Assembly (NCBI RefSeq): GCF_023159225.1
Contig: NC_063172.1
Location: forward strand, 41,917,832 to 41,981,831
Direction: 5' to 3'
DNA length: 64,000 nucleotides
Source of the DNA: Perognathus longimembris pacificus
Taxonomy: Eukaryota; Chordata; Mammalia; Rodentia; Heteromyidae
Notes under the pieces: generated by a model
The model's input: the letters and a program-made list of their open reading frames with translations, nothing else
What the model was told of the DNA's origin: nothing
The model's database searches: none
In this document: one piece after another, positions 35,158 through 46,860 of the stretch
Numbering within the stretch: position 1 is the stretch's first letter
How the letters are laid out: every line of letters begins with the position of its first letter
Translations under genes and position numbers: made by a program

Positions 35158-35694
35158 TTATTTGTTTGAGTTCTGACCATTTCCCTGCGATAACAATATT
35201 TCACCATTCCTAATCGCTATGTAGTATTCCATTGTGTAAAGGTACCATATTTTTTGGATCCATTCATCTGTGGAGGGGCATCTGGGTTGTTTCCATATTT
35301 TGGCTATTGTGAATTGTGCCGCGATAAACATGGAAGTAAAAATGTCTTTTTGACATCTTGGGACTTGCTGTTCAGGATAGAAGCCTAGGAGTGGTATGGC
35401 TGAGTCATAGGGTAGGTCTATATTGAGCTTTTTGAAAAACCTCCATACTGTTCTCCAAAGTGGTTGTACTAATTTGCACTCCCACCAACAATGGAGAAGG
35501 GTTCCTCTTTCCCCACAACCCTTCCAGAATTTGTTGTTGCCTGAGTTCAGAGTATAGGCCATTCTAACTGGGGTGAGGTGGTATCTCAGGGTTGTTTTTA
35601 TTTGCATTTCCTTTACTACCAGGGATGTTGAACATTTCCTCATATGTTTCTTTGCCATTTGTATTTCTTCTCTTGTGAAGTCTCTCTTTATCAT
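35158..35694 (-). pseudogene. L1 ORF2 C-terminal domain (178 codons open)
   Basis: One clean frame encodes the ORF2 C-terminus: [17 protein letters not shown], the [20 protein letters not shown] cysteine/histidine segment, [33 protein letters not shown], and [20 protein letters not shown]. Its openness and its closeness to the L1 consensus suggest moderate age. It is joined at ~35695 to the endonuclease region rather than to the reverse transcriptase. Confidence 0.93.
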
Positions 35695-36500
35695 TGTGGC
35701 TTATGATTTCATCTTTAATTTGGTCTGTGGCCCATGTGTTGGATAACAGTGTGGGTTTAGGCTCCAAGAATGTGTATAGCCTCTGTGGTAACCGTTGTTA
35801 TTGATGGTTTCCTTTAATCCACTGTGATCAGATGTAATACATGGGATGACGTCAATACTTTTGTATTTGCTGAGGTTCTTTGTGTGGGATATGACATGGT
35901 CTATTTTGGAGTATGATCCATGGGCTGCTGAGAAGAAGGTGTATTGGGTCTCTGTAGAGTGGAAGATTCTGTATAGATCTGTCAGATCCATTTGGGATAT
36001 GGTGTTACTTAGGTCCTCAGCTTCCTTGCTGATCCTCTGGGTGTTGGATCTGTCTTGGAGAGAGTGGGGTATTAACGTCTCCCACTATGATTGTGTTTGC
36101 TTCTACCTTGCTCTGTAATTCTGTGAGAATTTGCTTGACACATGTGGGGGCCTCTTTTGTTTGGTGAGTATACATTTATCACTGCGATGTCTTGATTCTG
36201 GATTTTCCCTTGTATTAAAATGTAGTGTCCTTCTTTGTATTTTTGAGTTGATTTTAATGAAAAGTCCAGCTTGTCTGAGATCAGGATGGCTACACCTGCC
36301 ATTTTGGTAGGTGCGTTTGCTTGGAAGATCTTGCTCCATCCTTTCATTTGGAGCCTGTTTTTGTCCCTTGCTGTAAGGAGGGTCTCTTGTAGACAACAGA
36401 TGCCAACTTTTTGTTTGCGGATCCATTCTACCAGTCTGCTCCTCTTTATCGGGGAGTTTATACCATTTACATTCAAAGAGATTTCTTGTTGGGCTGATTT
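35695..36500 (-). pseudogene. L1 ORF2 endonuclease domain
   Basis: The start MNVNGINSPIKRSRLVEWIR, near 36476, is the typical APE-like endonuclease start. The catalytic Glu is kept in CCLQETLL, and S-K-I-D-H (Asp) and S-D-H-S-G (His) follow in the 35701-35991 frame. A frameshift near 36100 separates N- and C-terminal halves. After K-P-T-L-L-S-N-T-W-A-T-D-Q-I-K-D-E-I the sequence jumps to the C-terminal domain, so fingers, palm and thumb of the reverse transcriptase are absent. Confidence 0.92.
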
Positions 36501-37601
36501 TCCTCTTTTTTTTTTTATAGTGAGCTGCTCTTTCTGTTTCTGTTTCTGTCTGTGTGTCCTGTATGATCTCTGTTGGGTTGGATTTCCCTCTTAGAATTTG
36601 CTGAATGGCTGGTTTTTTATTCACATACTCCTTTAGATCCTCTTTGCTATGGAAATATCTGGTTTTCCCTTCGAATGTGAACTCCAATTTCTCTGGATAT
36701 TTAATCCTAGGTTGCATACTGTTGGCCTGTAGAACTTGGATGGTGTTCTTTCACTCACTTCACGCTTGGTAGGTTTGTGTGGAGAGGTCTGCTGTTATTC
36801 AGATCCTCTTCCCATTGTAGAAAATTTCCTTCTTCATTTTGGCTGCATTCAGAATTTGCTCTTTATTTTTGAGATCTGAAGTCTTGAATATCATGTGCCT
36901 TGGGGTGGCTTTTCTGGGGTCTGGCCTGCCAGGTGTCCTGTAGGCTTCGGTTACCTGGATGGGGTCCCTTGTGAGAATGGGGAAGTTTTCTGCAATAACT
37001 TTATTGAAAATATGATGAAGCCCTCTGCTCTGGTACTCTGCTCCTTCTTCTATTCCAATTATGTGCAGATTATAGCTCTTGTCTTTGTCCATTAGTTCCT
37101 GGATTAGTCTGCCCTGAAGCCTCACCGTTTCTTGGAGTGTGGTAATTTTCTGGTTGTTGTTGGCTGCTTCACTGTCCAAGAGAGAGATTCTGGATTCCAT
37201 ATGGTCAATTCTTTGTGCTGTGAATTCAATTGCAGAGTTTATGGATGTCAGAGAACTCTTTATGGTTGTCAGATCAGCTCTGATCGTGGAAATTTCTTCC
37301 TTTAAAGAGTTGTATTTTAAATCTATTTTTTCATGCATTTCACTTCTTTAACGGAGGTTTGCATTGTATCCATTTTTGCTTCCATTTCTTTCTTGGCTTC
37401 CTGGATGTCTTTCAAGACTTCCACTCTAAACTCCTGGAATTGTTTTCTGATTTTGTTTCTGACGCTTTCTATCATTTCTGTTAACATGGCCTCATTTGCT
37501 TTTTTATTCTCCATCTCCTCTTCAGTCGTGCTGCTTTTTGGAGCTGGTGAGTTGAATTGACCTTTGATGAACTGTGTTATATTTCTTTGTGATTTTTGCA
37601 T
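36500..37601 (-). pseudogene. L1 ORF1 (RNA-binding protein), frame-shifted
   Basis: Three minus-strand frames make up ORF1. 37323-37601 encodes the N-terminal region (MQKSQRNITQFIKGQFNS...). 36799-37338 holds the coiled coil (heptads around I-S-T-I-R-A-D-L...I-T-T-L-Q-E-T-V-R-L-Q) and an RRM-like domain (NLHIIGIEEG ... EAYRTPGRPDP). 36717 down to ~36500 holds the C-terminal domain (YPEKLEFTFEGKTRYFHS). Breaks at ~37330 and ~36790-36717 prevent a full protein. ORF1p normally coats L1 RNA as a trimer. Confidence 0.92.
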
Positions 37602-37609
37602 CTGGAGAT

Positions 37610-39147
37610 CTGTGAGTGGCTTCCCTGGTTTGGTTTTCTGCCGGTTCCCGCTGGTCTGTCAGGTGGAGCCTTGTGCCCTGGTGTCCTGGTTCTGGGTTTC
37701 GGTTTGGCTGTTGGACCTTGCTTCCCAATAAGTGAGCGTGACCTCGGTTGTTGCAAAGGTGGTCACTCTCCCTGCACTTGGGGGCCGGTAGGTTCTGTGT
37801 CTTTCTCTGTGGGACAGTGTCCTGCCGCTGTGCTGTGCTGACCCTAGCGTGCCCCTGTTGGGGGTTTGTTGGTTGCTAATTCAGCGTGGCTTGGAGGCTT
37901 ATGTCTTCTTTGGTTCTTTTTTCCACTCTGTATCTTGGTCAGAGGAGCTCACTTATCAGGCAGTTCGTCTTCCTATGTGGACCACTCTGGGGCCAGTGTT
38001 GTTGGGGTGTGGCCCACCCACTTGTGTGAAATGCACCAAAGTGAGTGGGCACGGGCCGATGGAGAGCTCTGCCCCCCTGTGTAGGCGCGCCTACCAGAGC
38101 GGGCACTGCTGCTGTGGCCCTGCCCACCTGAGCGGGGTACGCCTAACAGAGCGGGCATTGTCGGCGGTGGCCCCCCCACCTGTGTGCTGTGCACCCACTA
38201 CAACGGGCGCTGCCGCTGTGGCCCCGTCCACCTGAGTGGGGTTCACCTACCAGAGCGAGCCCCGTGTTGTTGGGTTGTGCTTGCACCCACCCACGAGTCC
38301 ACTGTGGGGGATGCTATCTGTGGGGCCCAGTGGGATCAACTGTCCAGGTGCGGGTTAGCACCCTCAGACTGCACCTCCGCTGCAAGGGAGGCGCATGATC
38401 AGGCCCAGGTGTCCCTGCTGTGCTGGTTTTGTCCAGCAGCGCCTGTGATTTTAGTTGTAAAGGTCCGCAAGGTTCAGGCACCTTGGGTGGGTCTTGCACT
38501 GCCGGCCATCCCCCGGCCCCTGTTGGGAAGGGGGCAGGGCCAGTTAGGCCAGTTCCGGCTCCTGAGCGGCCTTGGCACTGCTCTGCCCTTCCCCTGCCAA
38601 ACTCCTGTGACTTCCCAGTGCCTGATGGGAGCTTCCTGTCTGATTTGGGGGTTCTTTGTTCCTTCGGGGTGGGAGGGGGAGGGAGGGAGATCTAGCTTCT
38701 TTGTAGGGTTTGGGTCTCTGATAGCTGGTCTCCTGTTGGGGGAGGGGTTAACAGGGGACTCACTGGTCCTGGATTGTGTGTGTCCCACGAGCTGTTGGTC
38801 CTTTGGGGGTGGCGAAAGGTCATGGTGGCATCCCTGGCTCTCCTCTTCTGCACCACTGGGTTCCCCAGCCACTTACGATTGTTCCCGGTGTGGACCTGAA
38901 CTTCCCGTGGCCGCCGTCACCATGTGTCTTGGTCTGGACTCTCCCTGGTGTCCATGGAGTCCCGCTGTCTGGACTCTGTGCTCCCAGCAGTCTGTCTGCT
39001 GATCGCCAGTCCCCTTTCCTAGCCTGGCCCTGTTTGGGTCAGGGTCAGCTGGTGGGGGGAGGGTGCCCATAGATTCTCGAGCTCCGTGTAGGTTTTTGGC
39101 TCATCTTTTTTGCTCCTTTTTGTTTTCCTGCATTTCTCCACTGCTTT
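37610..39147 (-). promoter_or_regulatory. L1 5' UTR, CpG-rich internal promoter region
   Basis: A ~1.5 kb G+C-rich block upstream of ORF1 with many CpGs, sharply different from the surrounding A+T-rich DNA. By position it is the L1's own promoter/5' UTR. Long open frames on both strands (up to 272 codons at 38184-39002 plus) follow from base composition. No YY1-type box is seen at its 5' end, unlike the other long L1. Confidence 0.85.
38018..38280 (-). repeat. ~52-bp tandem units in L1 5' UTR
   Basis: About five imperfect copies of a 51-54 bp unit beginning at 38018, 38072, 38124, 38176 and 38228 (plus-strand landmark ccacctgtgtg or ccacctgagtgg). Units share a ctaccagagcgggc block and a ctgctgtggccc block. 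This resembles the monomer organisation of some rodent L1 promoters, though the unit here is much shorter than mouse monomers. Confidence 0.85.
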
Positions 39148-39929
39148 TCATTTTACTTTAACAATAAGCAATATGTGTTAATTGTACCTATTACTAAAAA
39201 GTACATTTTTAAGGATTCCTGTTAATGTACCACAACTAATACACTTACCACTTGTCCAAGGAAATATAATTGGTCAGTCATTTCCATTTTTAGTGCCCCA
39301 TACAATAGGGAAGAAGGGAGCTACATCAGTCAATTTCCTGATTTGTTTTTCTTCAATAACCCAACTTCCCAGAACTAACTTTAAATTTTTTTGGCCATTC
39401 ACATGCTCTTCCCAAAGACACTTTATTCCTTAATTCCACTTGACATTCCTAGAGGCAGTTTCTACATCTCTAATAAAGTATCTCAAATATTATTTCAAGT
39501 ACTATGCTAGTACTTAAAACTCAGTTTCTTTTCCAGATATTGGGTTATTTTCTTTCTACTTCAATTTTTCTCCTATATTCCTGACAGCATTAGAGTAACG
39601 TGATCTCACTTTACTCATTCAATCTTGTCTAAAGCTCAGATCTTCAGAGACATCATGGTCGGCCTTATCTTGCTTTTCAAATATACCTTCTAGTCACATT
39701 GCATTCATGTGCTGTATTACTTCTTCCTCTGTAATCTGGATGTTTACACAATAACTTCTTACACATCCTTGTTATTACATAAGAAACTTCTATAAATATT
39801 TTCTTTTAAAACTCTACTTAAAATTTCTTTTTTCCTCAAGAATAGCTATGGTATATCTCTGCTTCATAATAATATAAATAACTAATTTTGCTTATTTTTC
39901 ATTAACATTCTAACTTTCTGATAACAGAT

Positions 39930-40105
39930 GAAAAAGTATGTATATGTAAATATGTAAAATAAAAATATATGTATATATTAATATTATGTGTATATATATT
40001 ATATATTTGTATATAGTATGTAAATTTATGTATAACAGACTTATAAATTATATATGTAAATAACAATAATTATATGCATATATATGTATATTATATTTTA
40101 TTGGT
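39930..40105. repeat. A+T-rich low-complexity block
   Basis: Irregular TATATGTA/TATTAATA units over about 175 bases. Confidence 0.85.
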
Positions 40106-40318
40106 TTGTAAGTTCTGTTATAGCAGGATAGCCAGGGTTTTATCTTACAGTGCCTTGGGAGGTTTAGTTATGAATTTAAAAAAATCAGCTGTTGTGTATC
40201 TAAATCCAAACACTTCTTTGTGAAGTTAAAAGTTTCTGGTTTAATATCTGTTAAAAATCTAGTGGATAAATATTTTTGAAGAAAATCTGGAGTGAATTAT
40301 ATTGTACTTACCAACACC

Positions 40319-40320
<2 letters not shown>

Positions 40321-40359
<39 letters not shown>

Positions 40360-40368
40360 TGTGTGTAA
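40321..40368. repeat. (TG)n microsatellite
   Basis: About 23 TG dinucleotides with one A interruption (tgagtg). Confidence 0.98.
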
Positions 40369-40410
40369 TCTTGGTTAATGTATCACTATCTTCTGGTATG
40401 ACTTTTTTTT

Positions 40411-41107
40411 TCAAATTTTTATTATCAAACTGATGTACAGAGAGGTTACAGTTTCATACGTTAAGCATTGGATACATTTCTCGTACTCTTTGTTACCTTG
40501 TCCCTCATAACCCCCGCCCTCCTCCCCCTTTCCCTCCCCCCCGGAGGTATTCAGTTCAGTTACACCAAACAGTTTTGCAAGTATTGCTTTTGTAGTTGTT
40601 TGTCTGTTTTTACCCAGTGTCTCTCAAGTTTAGTATTCCCTTTCAATTTCCTACTTCCAATACCTGTATACACGGTTTCCAATATACTCAGATAAGATTA
40701 CAGAGATAGTGTAGGTACAACCACAGGAAGGTGATACAAGAACATCATCAATAATAGAAGGTACAGATACACATGGGACATTGAAAGTAGTTACAACTGT
40801 GATATAACAATTGTTTCCATAACATGGAGTTCATTTCACTTAGCATCATCTTATGTGATCATAAGGGTATAGCCATTGGGCCTTGTGATGCTCTGCTATG
40901 ACTGCCTAAACCTGTACTAATTATTCCCAATAAGGGAGACCATAGAGTCCATGTTTCTTTGGGTCTGGCTCACTTCACTTAGTATAATTTTTTCCAAGTC
41001 CTTACAAATGGGACAATGTCATTCTTTCTGATAGAGGCATAAAATTCCATTGTGTATATGTACCACATTTTCCTGATCCATTCTCGCTATGACAAATTGT
41101 GCTGTGA
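40411..41107 (-). mobile_element. 5'-truncated L1 (young subfamily)
   Basis: Minus-strand 3' UTR plus the last ORF2 codons (to ~41107), close in sequence to the copies at 3.0 and 63.0 kb. An imperfect target duplication is likely: ggtatgacttttttttt before and ggtctgacttttctttt after the element (15 of 17 match). Confidence 0.92.
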
Positions 41108-41338
41108 TTGGTCTGACTTTTCTTTTACACACATTAGTATTTGGTAAAACATGGTGACTTTTGTATATCTCAAATGACTATGTTCTTTTATGGTTTCCTA
41201 GTGTCCATGTCATTCCCTTTACTTATTATCCTTTTTTTAAATTGCTAGCCCAATTGTCTTTTATTGATGTATCAAAGGAAATTGTAACATGTGTCCTTAA
41301 AGTATCATACCTGAATTTCTTGGTAAGAACTTATTCTT

Positions 41339-43286
41339 GGACTTCCAGGAAGATGGCGGAGGAGCAACAGAGCCCTAGCTAAGATCCTTATGACATCCCA
41401 GTTTTAACACTCCAGAGAAACTTTTTCTCCTAGAAAGACAGCCCAAGTAAGTTATAACAGTTCAGGAATTCTGGCCAAGAAGGAAAAATTGACTTTGGTG
41501 GCCTGAAAACACAGATTTGAGCTCTGGAAGGCATCCCACCGCCACACCAGTGCTGGCGCAGGTACAGCGCTCCACACTCCATGCACCTAAAGCACACAAC
41601 AGCGACCAGAGAGAAATCCTCCAGATGGTGGCAGACAGATGTGGATTGCAGGCTGAGCATGGACAGGCTGAAATCGCAGAGAAAGCTGAGTACCCGACAA
41701 AAGACATTCTCACTCACACCCACAGCATCTAGAAGGTAGACCTTCCCCCACTGCTAGAGCTAAGCAATATTTTTAACCCTGGCATAGACCCGGTCAGACC
41801 AGACTGGAAATAAAGTTGGCCAGGGGAAGGCTAGGATGAAGTGGCCATCTTTGAAAAGGGAAAGAGTGACTGAAAGGTGAGAGCCACCACCATCCAGGAG
41901 AACATCCCACTGCCTAGGTGGAAGGCACTTCCCTGGCCACAGCTCACACACTCAGGTGAACTCAACAGAGGTGCCCTGCCCTGCCCACTGGAATTTCTAA
42001 ATTAAAACTGAAAGCAGCAAGCAGCTGCCGGCAGCAAGGAACAACCAGATGAGAGAACAAACAGTTCCCAAGAGAGATAAATGGTCCCATCACAGAGGAA
42101 GACCAATTACCAGCCGGAAACGGAGCTGAATTCCATGGCCAGCTCTGCCCAGGAGGACGCCCCACCCAGGAGGGAGGAACCTCCCCCAGGCAGGCGACTC
42201 TCAGCCAGGTAAACCCGGCCAGAGATGCCCCACCGTGCTGAGTCCACAGCCTATTCTGAGCCAGGAGTTAAAGGCAGTAACCCCACAGCAGATGGGAGGA
42301 GCCACAGTTCCCAAGACTGTTTACATCCCCCATCTACAGAGAACACCCAAGTCCTACGTGCAAGTTGAGCAAAACACAGAGCCCTAGGATTTTACTAACA
42401 GGAGAGGAGGGTCAAAGGAGATCCATCCCCTGAAACTGAAAGCAAGTCAAACCAGCCAAGCAGCAAAATAGACTGTAGATGATCGCAAGGAAACCAGAGA
42501 CTGGAGAAAGCCCACAAAACAAGAAACACTCCATTTATTTTTTTAACATTCTTTAAACTTTTAAAAAATAATTTTTATTTCTGGGACATCGTTTGTTTTT
42601 TGTTTTCAAATTTTATTTGTTTTATAGGTTTTTTTTTGTTGTTTTTCTGGGGGGGGGGGTTGGATTTTTTTCTGTGTTTTGTGCATTTGTCTTCCAGTAT
42701 TTTTTCTTTGTTTGTCTCTTCACATTCTCTTTCTTTAAATTTACTTTCCTATGACTAATACCTTTGCTCTTTTCTGTTAACTCTCCATAGTCTATCATTT
42801 TAACAATGTACATTCTACAGATTCTAATATTCTCCACATTTTCATGTCACTTAAACTAAACCAAAATCATCGCCCCCTCCCCCGTACATTTTACTCTATT
42901 CTCTTAACTACCTCTAACTTACCCTTCTGATTGACTTCCAGGACCTCCCATTCACCCATGGTTATTGGATAGAGGGTATCCCTGTTCAATATGACTGAAT
43001 CAAGGGGATTCATAGAGAAATCCAGCCAGTCCAAAAAAACTTAATATAAGAACAAAAATTGCTCATAGGGTTGTAACAGTAAATAAGTAACTACTGAACA
43101 CAGGGCTCAGGATGAGTTGTTATATTGAAATTGTATTCTTTAGGAAGACCAAATAATTTTTACATACAGGTATATAAGGTATCTGTATAAAAATTGTGAA
43201 CTTATAAGATTTACACAAAAGTGCTTTGTCTGCTTTGGGTAATAAACGGTGCTCACAAGGCTTGGAGATTGGCATTCCCAATTCAA
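41339..43286 (+). promoter_or_regulatory. L1 5' UTR with YY1-like box
   Basis: The element opens ggacttccaggaagatggcg; AAGATGGCGG at 41350-41359 is a good YY1 site starting at position 12 of the element. Human L1 carries a YY1 site at nearly the same distance from its start, where it directs accurate initiation. Beyond ~42530 the UTR turns T/G-rich, with an 11-base G run near 42650. Confidence 0.75.
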
Positions 43287-44220
43287 ATGGGCAGAAGAAG
43301 CACAAGAACGATGAAAAACAATGGAGACTTCTCTCCCACTAAAAACAAGCAGGAAATAGAACAGTCAATCAAAGACATAGAAGAGAACCCTCAAAATGCA
43401 GACAAAACCAAATTACTGAAGTAAAGAAGTCCATGGAGGACCTAAGAGAAAATTACAGCAAGGACAGGGAAATCATCAGGAAAGACCAGTCAGAAGAAAA
43501 AGAGATTCGAAATCAAGTACTAAGCTACAGTCCAGACTAGATGAAGCAGAATGTCGAATCTCAGGAGCTGAACATTCCCTAGAATCTATGGAGATAGATC
43601 AAAAAACAAAACAAGACCAATCCAATCAACAAAATAGATCACTCCAGGAGCTCCAAGACACAATCAGGAAGCCCAATTTAAGACTAATAGGTATTGAGGA
43701 AAATCTGGAGAAAGAAGTTAATGGAATAGGCAACCTATTTAACAGAATATTAGCAAAGAACGTCCCAAATATCCAGAAGGATAGGCCAATTCAGATACAA
43801 GAAGCATTTAGAACCCCAAACCGACCAGACCATTATAGGACATCCCACCCACACATTGTGATCAAACAGGATCAACAGAGTCCAAGGAAAGAATCCTTAA
43901 AGCTGTTAGGCGGAATAAAATATCACATATAAAGGAAAACCAATCAGAATTACCCCAGATTTCTCAGCAGAAACCATGAAAGCAAGGAGAGCCTGGAATG
44001 AAGTATGCCATACCCTAAAGAAAAATAACTATCAGCCAAGAATACTGTACCCAGCTAAACTCTCATTCATAGCTGAAGGTCAAATAAAAGTCTTCCACAG
44101 TAAGGAAAAACTGAAACAATATATATCCACCCAACCAGCTTTACAGAAAAATCTCAAAGATGTACTATACAGGGAAAATAATCATGATCACAATACAGAC
44201 AGAGAAATGAACCCTAAGTA
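43287..44220 (+). pseudogene. L1 ORF1, broken
   Basis: Start ATG at 43287 gives MGRRSTRTMKNNGDFSPTK. The frame closes at ~43424, shifts (MEDLRENYSKDREIIRKDQS), meets another stop at ~43540, then reopens at 43588-43932 with the RRM-like segment NLRLIGIEEN ... EAFRTPNRPD, and at 43976-44221 with the C-terminal domain (ILYPAKLSFIAEGQIKVFHS). At least three disabling changes. Confidence 0.92.
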
Positions 44221-44279
44221 GAAAATCAGAATATTAGATCAAGAATTGGGAAGACAAACCTTTTAACAAGGTAGTGATA

Positions 44280-46860
44280 ATGAAAGGAACAAATGATCAT
44301 CTCTCAATCCTAACTCTCAACATTAATGGACTTAATTCTCCAATCAAATGACACAGGCTCATAAGTTGGATCAAAAGTCAAGATCCATCTTTCTGCTGCC
44401 TTCAACAGACACATCTATCTAGCAAGAGCAAACATCTTCTAAAAGTGAAAGGCTGGAATCAAATCTACTAAGCAAATGGCCCCCATAAGCAAGCTCAAGT
44501 TGCAATCCTAGTATCAGACAAAATTGACTTCAAATTAAAAATGGTAAGAAGAAACAAAGAAGGTGGCTACATAGTAAAAAAGGGATTTCTCCTATAGGAG
44601 GATATAACCTTCTTAAATATCTATCATCTTAAAAATACAGGAGCTCCCAACTTCATCAAAAAAAAAAAAAAAAAAAAAAAACACTACGGACTCTAAAAAC
44701 ACTCATAAACCCAAGCACATTGATAGTTGGAGACTTTAACACTACATTGTCACCTCTGGACAGATCAACACACCAAAAACTGAACAAAGAAACCACAGGA
44801 CTAAACAATTGCATAGACCAACTAGACTTAACCGACATCTACAGAATATTCCATCCAGCAACAACAGAATACACAATCTTTTCGGCAGCACATGGAATAT
44901 TTTCCAAAATAGATCACATCTTAGGGCACAAAAAAAAATCTGTACAAATTCAGAAGTATCAAAATCATTCCCTGCATTCTCGCAGACCACAATGGAATAA
45001 AATTAGAACTCAACTCAAACAGCCACTACAGAAAATCCTACAATTCATGGAGACTAAACAACACACTGTTGACCCATCAGTGGGTCATTGAAGAAATTAG
45101 AACAGAAATTCAAATGTTTATGGAATTCAACCAAGATGAGTACACAAAGTACCAAGTCCTTTAGGAAATAGCAAACGCAGTACCTAGAAGAAAATTTATA
45201 TCTCTGAGTGCCTAAACCAACAAATTGGAGAAACAGCAACTCAATAACTTAAGGAAGCATCGTAATCTCCTCCAAAGAGAACAACAAACCAAACCCCTAG
45301 TCAATAGACGGAAGCAAATAATTAAAATCAAATCAAAATTAAATAAATTAGAGACCAAAAAAAAAAAAAAAAACATTGAAAGAATCAACAAAACAAAGAG
45401 TTGGTTCTTTGAAAAAATTAAGAAGATAGACAGGCCCCTAACAAACCTGACCAAAAAATGAAGGCAGAACACCCAAATAAATAAGATCAGAGTTGAAACA
45501 GGTAACATCACCACAGAAACAACCATATTTCAGAGCACAGTAAGGGACTATTTTGCCAATCTTTATGCCAACAAATTTGAGAACCTGGAAGAAATGGATG
45601 ATTTCCTAGAAAAAAAAATTGATATCCCCAAACTCTACCATGAAGATTTAAAACTTCTGGAAAGACCCATATCCAGCATTTAAATAGAAATGGCAATAAG
45701 TGATCTCCCATCCAAGAAAAGCCAAGGTACAGACAGATTCAGAGCAGAATTCTACAAGGCCTTCAAAACAGAACTCACACCAATATTTCTCAAACTCTTC
45801 TATGAAATTGAAAGAGAAAGTTTACTACCAAACATATTCTATGAAGCCAGTATAACCCTCATCACAAAACCAGGCATAGAATCAACACGGAAAGAGAACT
45901 GTAGACTGATTTCCCTGATGAACATAGATACAAAAATTCTCAACAAAATTCTGGCCAATCGACTTCAACAGGTCATCAAAAAAAAATTATACACCATGAT
46001 CAAACGGGATTCATCCCAGGGATGCAAAGTTGGTTCAATATATGCAAGTCAGTTAATGTAATCCACCACATCAAACGGAGCAAGTTAACGAACCACATGG
46101 TTATATCTCTAGATGTAGAAATGGTGTTCGATAAAATCCAGTACCCATTTATGACAAAAGCCATGGAAAAATTGGAATTCCAGAAAACACTCCTGAATAT
46201 AATCAAGGCAGTTTATGACAAACCAACAGCAAGCATAATTCTAAATAGAGAAAAAACTAAAGCCATTCCCTTTAAAATCAGGAGCAAGACAGGAATGTTC
46301 ACTCTTTGACCAAGAGACATATGAAAAAGTGCTCTACATCACTGGCCATGAAAGAAATGCGAATCAAAACAACATTGAGATTCCATCTCTCCCCAGTAAG
46401 AATTTCCTTTATCAAGAAACTAACAATAATAAATGTTGAAGGGGATGGAGCCAAAAGGGAACCCTACTTCATTGTTGGTGGGAATGTAAACTGGTTAAGC
46501 CAATCTGGCAATCGGTATGGAGATTCCTCAGAAGGCTAGACATAGAGCTCCCCTATGACCCAGCAGCCCCATTTTTGGGCATTTACCTAAAAGACCACAA
46601 ACAAGAACACACTAAAGCCACCAGAACAATATTCATCACAGCACAATTTGTCATAGCTAAAATATGGAACCATCCCAGATGCCCCTCAGTAGACGAATGG
46701 ATCAGGAAAATGTGATACATATACACAATGGAATTTTATGCCTCTATCTGAAGGAATGACTTTACCCATTTGTAAGAAAATGGAAGGACTTGGAAAAATT
46801 ATACTAAGTGAAGTGAGCCAGACCCAAAGAATTAGGATTCTATGGTCTCCCTCCTAGGGA
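44280..46860 (+). pseudogene. L1 ORF2, multiply broken
   Basis: Start at 44280 (MKGTNDHLSILTLNINGLNS) followed quickly by a stop. Endonuclease landmarks follow: in the equivalent of the catalytic Glu position the sequence reads LQQTHL, a Glu-to-Gln change. S-K-I-D-H is kept at ~44905, and the D-H-N-G-I-K-L block near 44987 is out of frame. A pure 24-25 base A run lies at 44660-44683. The fingers region of the reverse transcriptase ([13 protein letters not shown] ... [19 protein letters not shown]) spans ~45690-46300. At ~46306 it jumps to the C-terminal domain (KKCSTSLAMKEMRIKTTLRF...). The F/Y-A-D-D palm motif is absent. Confidence 0.93.

Larger units (their letters stand above)
34625..39147 (-). 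mobile_element. L1 with full 5' UTR but lacking reverse transcriptase
   Basis: A 4.5 kb minus-strand L1 bounded by the perfect 12-bp duplication tcattttacttt (34613-34624 and 39148-39159), so both ends of the insertion are known. Sense order: GC-rich 5' UTR (39147 to ~37610) with 52-bp tandem units, ORF1 (to ~36500), ORF2 endonuclease (36476 to ~35700), then a direct jump to the ORF2 C-terminus (35694-35158) and a ~530-bp 3' UTR. About 2.5 kb of ORF2 is missing compared with a typical L1. Its 3' UTR differs from that of the other L1s here except for the last ~60 bases. Confidence 0.95.
39160..40406. other. Unique sequence with AT and GT repeats
   Basis: No gene. It includes an A+T low-complexity block at ~39930-40105 and a (GT)n array at 40321-40368. 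Confidence 0.55.

Noticed and set aside
38018..38280. CRISPR-like regular repeats
   Set aside because: Units are contiguous and imperfect with no spacers, in an L1 5' UTR of a mammalian genome.
38184..39002. 272-codon plus-strand frame, the longest in the window
   Set aside because: It lies antisense within the G+C-rich 5' UTR of a minus-strand L1 whose borders are fixed by target duplications; long frames are expected from base composition, and overlapping frames occur on both strands.
37610..39147. CpG-rich region as a host gene promoter
   Set aside because: It is bounded by the L1 target duplication and sits directly upstream of L1 ORF1, so it is the L1's own 5' UTR.
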